DNA of 64,000 bases from Punctularia strigosozonata HHB-11173 SS5 (lineage: Eukaryota > Basidiomycota > Agaricomycetes > Corticiales > Punctulariaceae), in contig NW_006767442.1 in assembly GCF_000264995.1 (NCBI RefSeq), forward strand, positions 1,066,420 to 1,130,419. Direction: 5' to 3'. Shown here piece by piece: positions 56,329 to 64,000 of the stretch. The notes under the pieces were generated by a model that was not told the origin of the DNA, did not search any database, and worked only from the letters and a program-made list of their open reading frames with translations. A program made the position numbers and the translations under genes. Each line of letters starts with the position of its first letter. The first letter of the stretch is position 1.

Positions 56329-57701
56329 TCAGATGACGCTCATAGCGGTCTGATTCTTCGTCCTAGTATCCGATGCATGCTCTACCGCAGTGCGAATTTC
56401 CGGGGCCCTGGCACCTCGAATGGCATCGATCTTCGCGAGCGCTTGGTTCAACTGGTCGGTTTGGTCGCCCACCGTCTCAGCGTTGATTACGTCCAATTCC
56501 TGGAAGTTGAGGATGTTTCCGTTACAACCAAGTTACCGCTAGATACTCCGCTAGATACTAATGGTGCACATACCGCCTGAAGTGTAGTAACCGTGCCGCG
56601 CTATGACAGAAGCCCGGTGAGACAAGGTCGTAATGAACAAGGGGACGACACGACGGCCCACCTGTGCCTGCTCGCACCACGCGCTGAGTTTCTCTGCATC
56701 TGCAACGAGTGAATCGTGGATATCGGCCACTCCAGGTAGGAGGTCGATCGTGGACAATATCTTCATACCGTCGGCAACATGAGCGCGGTATACCTTTGAG
56801 TAGTTCTATGGCACGTCCATCGCCCAATTTCAGCACGGACGCAGAACGCGGGCAAGATGAAGACATGACATACGAGAGCGACGCGGCATATCAGGCTTTG
56901 AAGCTCGGCGGAACGTACTGCATGTTTGAGGGCAACCTGCATATTGATCACAATGTCAATACGTGGGAGTTAAAATATGTTGTATGTTGCGGATTCACCT
57001 CCTGTTCGAAGTCACTAAGTAATGCTGGAGCGCCATTGGCCTCAGTCGGCGTAGCAAACCGGGAAGAGCTTTGAAAGACGTTCGCTCCCAAAGCGATGAC
57101 AAGGGCGAAGCTTCGGAAACCAGCGCTGAGATCGGTGAGATCGTGAAGGGCTTGATATAATGTTCCTAATAGGAGAACCTATTCGAACATAAACAACGAG
57201 GAAGTAGCGCATGGAATGTGCCTCACGAGGTTCTCTTCGCGGTCGAGCTTGTTCAGCTGGTCGTTGACATCGGCTAGTTGTTCGCCTGAAGAGAGGGTGT
57301 CAGCCAATGAGATACATCTGATAACCAGCACCTCTCACCCGTTGGCAACTGAGCTATCGCCTTCGAGAGACGCGCCTGAACCTGTACTCTCGGTCAATCC
57401 ATGCTAGAAATAATGTGCAGTCACAAAACGGTCACCTGTTCCGTAGACTCCTTTGTCTCTACGAAATATTTCTCTTGCGCCGCCTTCATCTCGTCGGCGG
57501 CGCGCTGCTTGTCCTTGACAACAGCCCGTAACACCTCGATCTCCTTCTGACGCTTGTCAGTCATGTTGTCGAGCGCGTGGCAAACCTCGTCGACGAGGTC
57601 GTGTAATTGCGTGATCCGGTCCGCTGCGCGGTCGACTGAAGCCTTGCACATCGCCACGCATTGATCGACTCTCTGCATCATATGTCCTACTATGCATCCA
57701 C

Positions 57702-57729
57702 CCCTAATGCAACGCGTGTTGCATTAGGG
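57702..57729. repeat. Subterminal hairpin of the 699-bp element
   Basis: Perfect 12-base inverted arms with a 4-base loop (GCGT). It may be a transposase-binding or structural end. Confidence 0.8.
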
Positions 57730-58340
57730 TTATATCTCCCTCAAATCGCTTTGAAATCGTCTAAAAGTTTGCCAGTAGATAGCCAAGATGCTATAGATAT
57801 GTCATGCAGCGTCTCAAATATTTTGGTTTAGCCTCAACTCTGCCAGAGAGATGCCGGCGAGACGAAGTGAGCACCAGCCAAAGTTGCGAGATCATCACAC
57901 GCGGTCACGTCTTGCCGAGGTGCCGGAATAGGACAGGCTGGAACGCAACGCAGGGCTCAAGCGGCTCAAGCCAATCAACGCAGGCGGAGTTTGAACTCAC
58001 CCGTCACGCCAACACCGTCCTTTGTGTTGAACCTCCTCCTACAGCAGCACTACTATACCAATTGCAAATCGGGATAGCGTGGCGGATAGTATATAAGGTC
58101 ATAAGCACTACCAAATATTTCCATAAAATTTGCGCTACCGATCCAGCGAAGCGAGGCCGTGGAGTACTCGCGACATGTTGCATCAACTCACTCGAGCAGT
58201 TCTAATGTTTTCTGTAGCCCGAACCAGGCCTCGCTCCCACCTCAGCTCTTACATACAGTATGTATAGATGTATGAGAGTACATAGAATTTTTTTCCAGAC
58301 GAACGGCTGAGCAGGGAAGGAACGGGAATGGGATTTGTGT

Positions 58341-58375
58341 CGATGTTGCATTAGGGGGCGATGTTGCATTAGGGG
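58341..58375. repeat. Tandem 17-18 base subterminal repeat of the 699-bp element
   Basis: Two adjacent copies of CGATGTTGCATTAGGGG, sharing TTGCATTAGGG with the hairpin at the other end. Confidence 0.8.
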
Positions 58376-59098
58376 TGGGTGCATAGTATGTTCCTAGCGA
58401 TCGTCCGAGACCGCTGCTCAGCTGACATGCCTTCCATGTCTTTCTCCATCGCGAGGTCAATGACGTCAGACACAGAAACTGGAATCCATACCCACGTTCA
58501 GCACTTCCCAAGCAGCCTAGATACAAAAAAATACTCACATCTCCATTGAAGGCTTTGCTTGGTCAGAGCCTGATGCAGAATGTGACTCCTTGTTGGGAGT
58601 ACAGGGATCGGGTACGACTCACGTCTATGTCCGTATAAACTTGGGAGAAGGCAAGAGAAGCGGCATTAACGACTTGAACGACGGTTGCTCGGAAGTCGCG
58701 ATCTTTGATGTGCTGGAACCGTCCGTTCTCGTCGGGTGCAAGCTATTGCCCCCCAGCCGTCTCAGAGATTTGTTTACGACGTGGAGGTGATGGACTCGCC
58801 TTGAGTTCGGTGACTCGGGTTATCAGCTTGAGCCTGCAGAGAGCGGCAATGACCAATGTTGGCGGCAGAATGAGCTTGTCCCTAGTTGACGTCGGCGTTA
58901 CTTCCTACCGTCATCCTCAGCACCAGGAAAGAATCACCATGGTATCTGGTGCTATCGGGTTTCATGGTGTCAACTTTTGAAGACGATGCTTGTCAAGGGA
59001 CCCACCCATGTCGTACGAATGTAGTCTTGGATCTCGTCCTGAACAACCCGCTTCCCTGCGGATGCGTCCTCAAAAAATGCAAGCGTTTGGCCCGACAT

Positions 59099-59855
59099 GT
59101 TGTTCCGTTGATTCAGCTCCGGGTGGATGTGCAATTTCAGGTTTATCTTTGCGTATTTATATTCATGAAGCGTTCTCCCAGTGTGTATGTGTTTTGGATG
59201 TTGCGCAACCCTCCTGATAGTCAAGGCACGACCCGCTGCTTGACGGGAGTAGCGTGAAGCCGATGATCAGGTCAAGGAACCTGCAAGCCACTCGGTGGTG
59301 ACGAATCACCGATGTGTATGTTCACCGTACGTGTACAATTGCTAAGAGCATCTGTAGTTGGTGCCTGGCCAAAGAGGTGATGTCGGAGGCGTACCTACCG
59401 GTCACGCTTTCCACAAATAAACACTGCGAATCCCACGCCTTCTCGCCAACATTATCCTACATTATCGCGGCCGGGCGGACATTCGCCTGGAGCATAACGC
59501 GGCGTGTTCTAGTTCTCTCCAAACCGCGCAAATAGCATGTCCCTACTAAATATCAGCTGATCAGGAACTCGAAGTTGGCATTTGCGGATTCTTCGGATTC
59601 AAATGCCTGCCTACCTACCTCAATCGCCCAATTGCCATTTGTGATCGCATGCTGGTGCTTGACGAAGTGCTACCGTTAATGTGGAAGAGACCAAGAAGAG
59701 ACCACATCTTCCGCGTCCGCGGTGGACTCAAAGGCCTTGCCCAAAAAGGAAATCCTCCCATAACCAACTTGAAGCCCCTATCCACATCCGACATTGTATG
59801 CTCGTTTATGCCCAACACCGCTGTATACGCATACCGCTCTGAGCCTCATTCGACG
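59099..59855. other. Divergent intergenic region
   Basis: Between the helical gene (minus) and orphan paralog A (plus). A CCTACCTACCTC run lies at about 59610, as also upstream of paralog B. The frame of paralog A is open back to 59649 with an ATG. Confidence 0.4.
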
Positions 59856-60669
59856 ATGACCGAACGAATTAGTACTACTGCACCAACTATAGGCGACAAA
59901 CCGTGGTATCATTATCCCGTCGGCGATATTCCAGACGACACCTTGCGCCACATTGTTTCCAGCTTCAATGAACGCTTCAACCAGGCCGCGCTTTCCTCAC
60001 GGGAAAACTACGCCGCGAATACGTTCCTGCCTGCGTACAATAAGGTCGTCCGTGCCTGGGAGCAGGAGCCCAACATCTATCCCACTCAGCTGCCCGTCGC
60101 CGAAGTACCACCCTATCCGGCCACTCCCCATCCATCGAGGATCGAGTTTTTCCGGGTGGTCTACGACCTCCTGGATCGGAAACCCACTTGTATTGAAGAG
60201 TGAGCCTTCATCGCCCCTAAACTCATTTGAAGCAGCCTTCTCACATTTGTAGGACAGTCACCTGAATGCCGAACTGGCAGCGCAGCGCGCCATCGAGTGG
60301 TTCGTGGAGTGCAAAATTCCGCATGTCAATGGTCCAGAAGTCTCCCTAGAGATCAAAACATGGGGTGCAGATGAGCTGTCAGTATCTCCCGACTATGATC
60401 TTGCCCTGTCGCACCATGGAATTCATTCCTTAGTTTTCAGATACAGGCATATCTGGGGCGCAGATGGGGAAGGGCCTCTGGGTCGTCTCCGCTCCGTTGT
60501 AGGGAAATCGGTCTCGATTGACGGCATCGAGTACAAAATCCATGCCTGCTTCACTGCGACTGAGGACATTGATCCCGTGTACGAGCTACATGCCGTGGAT
60601 AGCCCGCAGGATAAGAGATACGTCCCTCTACCGGAATTGGAGAACCTGATGGGACGGATTATACTCTGA
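59856..60669 (+). CDS. Orphan protein, local paralog A
   Basis: Three exons (59856-60199, 60258-60377, 60441-60669) sum to 231 codons exactly. The sequence has no signal peptide or membrane span. Conserved with paralog B: PWYHYPVGDIPDDT near the start, FFRVVYDLLDRKPT at the end of exon 1, AAQRAIEWF in exon 2, and a strong C-terminal block LGRLRSVVG, YKIHACFTATEDIDPVYELH, KRYVPLPELENLMGR. Both genes also share exon 2 length (120 bases) and intron phases. No known family was recognised. The start at 59856 is chosen because it lies just before the conserved region; a longer form from 59649 is possible. Confidence 0.75.
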
Positions 60670-61202
60670 TTGCATATCCATGCATGTCGCCGCGAGAGGA
60701 CGTTACATGCACGAGCTGCGTACCCTAGATGACCTGCAGAAGGAGGAGATTTGTTCTCATGCCGCATAGGGAACACGATGAATCGGACCGCTCATCGATT
60801 TCATGTCTAGGCGAACTTGATGTGTAGCCGAACGTATGTTCTGTCTCGCGTGCCTGGGCTCTACGCCGCGTGGTCTTTGCTAAGGAACATGGCTATCTCG
60901 TTCGAACTAACCCGACCGCGCCTTGGTCAGCTCGGAACCTGCGAAGGTTCAAACCGAGAGGTGCCGAGAGGTATTAAAAGTAGAGTCTAGTGGAACGCAT
61001 CCATTTGAGAGCGCGCAAGAGCCAGGTGCATCGTCAGTGTAATTCAAATTTGAATAGTATTAAAACTGAGCAGCGAGGATGATTGTCCGGGCAAGCGAGC
61101 ACGAATTAAGGAATACCTCCCAGTCCATTGTTTCCATAACCCGATGCTCCACCTACGACCTTAGTCGACCCTTCCGGGGCCGTTCCGTGGCGACCACAGC
61201 CT
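60670..61202. other. Intergenic
   Basis: No gene seen. Confidence 0.4.
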
Positions 61203-61483
61203 TCACGACGGAGTGCCAGTCACTTTGCACCCAATTTTACAAACGTCCTCCTTGAAATCGTCCTCCGAGCTACCATCTGCGACGCGGCGGATGAAGCCGT
61301 AGTTAGGAACCTCCGCAAACTCGGCAAGACTGGCACGAGCAATAACCTCGGCTCCGGTCGATGTACTGGTACAAGGCCTCAGCACGTGTTGTGGATCAAG
61401 ATTTGCTCTACGCACGTAAGGATAGGGATCCCAGAGACGTAGGCGAATGCTCCGACAAAGGCGAAGAAGGCTGCAGTACGCAT
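61203..61483 (-). CDS. Candidate small secreted protein
   Basis: From ATG 61483 the first block reads MRTAAFFAFVGAFAYVSGIP, a convincing signal peptide. A second block reads PCTSTSTGAEVIARASLAEF, EVPNYGFIRRVADGSSEDDF, and ends KEDVCKIGCKVTGTPS. They join through a short GTGCGT...CTGAG intron of only 38 bases, shorter than others here, so the join needs proof. The mature protein would be about 65 residues with three cysteines. Small secreted proteins are common in Agaricomycetes and often have roles in host or competitor interactions; nothing specific is visible here. Confidence 0.45.
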
Positions 61484-62959
61484 GCTTGGCGATGAAAAAC
61501 GGGGTAATGAAGGCGATAGCGGATGTATATGCGCGTAAGATAGTAGATAGACAACTATAATCAACGTGTCAGTGATAGGGCGGCTCATAAGTCGAGAGTA
61601 CGTACTGGGCGAGTATCCCAGTGAGCTCACAGAACGAATGCGAAGGAGAGCTACGATCTGCAGAATCATGGCCGTCCTATACGATTTTATATACGATTGA
61701 ACATAGTTATGCTGTCGATGATGCTGGCTCACCCTGCGGTAGGTGGCTTACGGAGGGTCGATTGCCCTGTATCCGGCGCCAGACGCTAGGACAGCGCTCG
61801 CCGTGCGATAAAGCATAACGACCGGCAAACTGCAGGGTCATGCTCGATGGGGACGCAGTCCAGGGCGTCCCGCGGTCGGCAATGTTCGGAACCTACTGGA
61901 GCTGTGGAGGCTTTCTCGTGTCCATGAACAGTCCGGGAAAGACATGCGAGCTGTCCAAAGTCAGGCCGATGGAAGTTGCCAAAATATGGGTATGGCGCAA
62001 CGTCTGTGTCCGTAAAATGATTGTACGAGCATCATTCAGCAACTGTTCTGTGCCATATATCATATCGCTGCGGGCGTACTAGTCATCCGGCATGGATGTG
62101 GTCTGGGTCTTGCGGCGATCTCGTTCACGTTGTACAGCGTTCCGAGACAGTGCTGCGGAAAGTGAACGGAGGATCGTACGCCACATATTGACGTTGTTCC
62201 TAGATAATTCGGGGTCATGGTGAAACAGGGCCAACGAAAACAGAACAAAGCTCCAGGAAGTTTATTCTCATGATTTCCTGCATTTTGACCACGGATCCAC
62301 CACATATAATCGCAGCCGTCTGTGGATGAAGGGGAGTGTACGTGAGATGGACATGGCCTCAGAGGTCGGATCCGAGGCCTTTCAGTCGCTCGATCTTTGA
62401 CGGGCTTGTGGATTCAGGCCTAGTGAGTGTCGGTCATGGTCAGAGAGCAAGTGCACCTGAATGGCGTCGCAGAGGATCAAAACAATGAATGGTTGAGTTT
62501 GATCGTCTGAAGCTGGCCAGATCCTTAACTGGATGCGAGGTCATTCGGAATATCTTGACCTTACCAACATTAGGGTGACATAGGCTGAATGCATGGGACG
62601 GAGTTCGCGTTATGTACTCTTCAGCTTCCGCAATTGGGTCCAGCTCCTTTTCGCTGTCAAGGCCGTCGGTCGGTATCGTCTATCTCGTGAATGGTCGTGC
62701 GTATGGGAAGCTCTAGAAAGGTCGTGGATACGAGGGCTTGCGGCCCCGGGTTGATCTGGTGCGCTCCACACACAAATTCCCACCAATCCACGTCGGCACG
62801 CTGTCGACTGCACGAGTGGCGTACGTGCAGCGGCTGTTCCGCTACCGGGACCTCGTCGGCAATCTACCTACCTACCTACCTACCTACCACGGCGCCAACC
62901 TCGAACGGCGTTTGACTTGGACCCTCGCGCCTCGGTCCCATACCGCGTTTCCTTCGACA
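61484..62959. other. Intergenic upstream of paralog B
   Basis: No gene with support. A CTAC microsatellite lies at about 62869-62888, just upstream of the paralog B start region. Confidence 0.4.
62867..62888. repeat. CTAC tetranucleotide microsatellite
   Basis: About five tandem CTAC units directly visible. A shorter CCTACCTACC lies in the matching position upstream of paralog A. Confidence 0.9.
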
Positions 62960-63775
62960 ATGCTTCGCGTGAACAACATACCGTGGTATAAAACGGCCAC
63001 TGGCCGACTCTCTGACAAGAATATATTTGATATCACCTTCGACTTCTACAGACACCTTATCCATTCCGAGCATGCAGTACACGCTCATCGGCTCGCCCAT
63101 GGCGATGCAGTCACGAAGCGGTCGTACGACACCGTCACGGCTTTGTGGCGTTCGGATCCCTGGAACAGGGAATACCCTTCTTCGCTGCCAGTCGGACCTT
63201 CGAAGGAGGACAGGTCCAAATTTTATGACATGGTCTATGAAATATTCGATCGAAGCCCCACGGTCGTGGTTAGCGCTGATCAGTGAGCCTCTTTCCGTGT
63301 TAGTCCCAATCCATGCATGCTGAGATTGCCTCCTTAGCCACTTCGACATCCTATTCGCGGCGCAGCGCGCCCTCCAGTTTTTCCTGTCTTACGAACTCCC
63401 GGCTTTCAAAAGCGATATCTTTATCTCGAGGCTTCAAGGGCAGGCTAGCACTGAGGCGTCAGTACCTCTGGTTTCTCCCGAATCTTGCTGACTTTTCGTT
63501 GCAGGATCAGAACGATCGTTGGCCCGGAATTTAGTCCTCAAGGGGGGTTGCGCATTCAGCAGCCACCTGCGGAGACGGCTCTTGGACGACTCAGATCCGT
63601 CGTCGGGGCCCAGGTCGATGGTGGTGACAATATCTACTACACGGTAACCGCGTGCCTCACTGCGACTGAGGACGTTGAACCCGTGTATGAGCTGCACGCT
63701 GCGGACAACCCGAACAAGAAGAGATATGCCTCTTTGTCGGAGCTAGAGGAGATGCTAGGACGTCACATCGGCTAG
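62960..63775 (+). CDS. Orphan protein, local paralog B
   Basis: Three exons (62960-63282, 63338-63457, 63505-63775) sum to 238 codons exactly, with the same phases and the same 120-base middle exon as paralog A. Shared blocks: NIPWYKTATGRLSDKNIFD, FYDMVYEIFDRSPT, FAAQRALQFF, LGRLRSVVGAQVDG, YTVTACLTATEDVEPVYELH and KRYASLSELEEMLGR. The N-terminal half has diverged far more than the C-terminal block, which suggests the C-terminal domain carries the function. No family was recognised. Confidence 0.75.
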
Positions 63776-64000
63776 TCCACAGTATCCTATGAAGAACTTG
63801 TCATGCGTTGACAATCTATGTTGCTTGTCCTTTTTGTGTTTTGCCCTTATAGTTGCGAATCATGTATGCATGTCCGTCGACTTCTCGACGATAAAGTGGA
63901 TGTTACTCGCGTTCATGAGCTGCGCGGTGAAAAGGACCCAGAAGAGACGACATATACCCTTGCCCCCCCCCCCCCCCGACCCGACCGACCGACGACGACG
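63776..64000. other. 3' flank and simple-sequence end
   Basis: Non-coding. The last ~40 bases are simple sequence. Confidence 0.6.
63963..64000. repeat. Homopolymer C run, GACC and GAC repeats
   Basis: Directly visible: a run of about 15 C, then GACC units, then GAC units to the window end. Such runs often mark assembly breaks or variable loci. Confidence 0.95.

Larger units (their letters stand above)
57689..58387. mobile_element. Non-autonomous inverted-repeat element (MITE), 699 bp, inside the helical gene
   Basis: The left end (57689 onward) begins ACTATGCATCCACCCCTAAT, and the right end, read on the minus strand from 58387, begins ACTATGCACCCACCCCTAAT: one mismatch over about 26 bases. 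Flanks ATGTCCT (57682-57688) and ATGTTCCT (58388-58395) look like a target-site duplication with one inserted base. The left end carries a hairpin at 57702-57729 (12-base arms CCCTAATGCAAC around GCGT). The right end carries two direct copies of CGATGTTGCATTAGGGG (58341-58357, 58359-58375). No transposase frame is present. Its sequence is unrelated to the 733-bp element at 12.4 kb. Confidence 0.75.
56329..59098 (-). pseudogene. Many-exon helical coiled-coil protein gene split by an inverted-repeat element
   Basis: Short exons on the minus strand join in order from ATG 59098: MSGQTLAFFEDASAGKR, TSTRDKLILPPTLVIAALCR, RFQHIKDRDFRATVVQVVN, KPSME, and SVSDVIDLAMEKDMEGMSAE, up to about 58390. After the 699-bp element the chain resumes at 57681 with ADRITQLHDLVDEVCHALDN and KEIEVLRAVVKDKQRAADEM. 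It continues through VQARLSKAIAQL, EQLADVNDQLNKLDREENL, LYQALHDLTDLSAGFRSFAL, SDFEQE, TIDLLPGVADIHDSLVADAE, and ends QTAMSVI at 56329. The predicted protein is nearly all long amphipathic helix with one short hydrophobic patch (FALVIALGANVF). No family was recognised. One intron (58799-58743) is GC-AG. Reading across the element meets a stop, so the gene is probably disrupted unless a non-standard 750-base intron removes it. Confidence 0.6.

Noticed and set aside
57722-57729. TTAGGG telomere-like core in the 699-bp element
   Set aside because: It appears only inside TTGCATTAGGG units and never as tandem TTAGGG, so it is not telomeric.
60890-60970. Possible tRNA because of a TTCGAACTAACC / GGTTCAAACC pair
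   Set aside because: No acceptor stem or anticodon arm can be drawn around it.

Overview
The window looks like nuclear DNA of a mushroom-forming basidiomycete (Agaricomycete). Genes are dense and lie on both strands. Most coding regions are cut by many GT-AG introns of about 50-70 bases, some exons are only 11-33 bases long, and there are no operons or ribosome binding sites. Gene content fits too: a mushroom-type tyrosinase, TmpA-like and purine-nucleoside-permease families, fungal BTB/POZ paralogs and a fungal 7-TM receptor. No rRNA, tRNA, CRISPR or plasmid feature was recognised. Exon joins were worked out by hand; where stated, the summed exon length is an exact multiple of three.

Layout. 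0-6.7 kb: a carboxylesterase-like remnant, a TmpA-like membrane oxidoreductase, the oligoribonuclease REX2 and a D-2-hydroxyacid dehydrogenase. 7.4-14.8 kb: three tandem purine nucleoside permease copies (one decayed, one intact, one full length but with a single nonsense codon), with a 733-bp inverted-repeat element between copies two and three. 16-24.4 kb: housekeeping genes (DEK_C/SWIB chromatin protein, the ERAD protein Hrd3/SEL1L, the 18S rRNA-processing factor FCF1, a Bles03/DUF1917 protein). 24.6-32.7 kb: tyrosinase, a GNAT acetyltransferase, the diphthamide methyltransferase DPH5 and a C2H2 zinc-finger protein. 33.4-39.6 kb: one giant BTB protein of about 1,950 residues. 41-48 kb: a membrane protein, three related BTB genes, a microbial-type PARG and a small anchored coiled-coil protein.

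48-64 kb is more accessory: a poorly resolved gene, a divergent NmrA-like/aldo-keto reductase pair, an orphan gene, a 7-TM receptor, a many-exon helical protein split by a 699-bp inverted-repeat element, two members of an unrecognised tandem family, and a candidate small secreted protein.

The most unusual items are the MITE-split helical gene, the three-stage decay of the NUP array, repeated GC-AG introns with an identical AAG|GCGAGT donor, two genes whose first coding exon is only the ATG, the giant BTB protein, and the orphan paralog pair at 59.9 and 63.0 kb.
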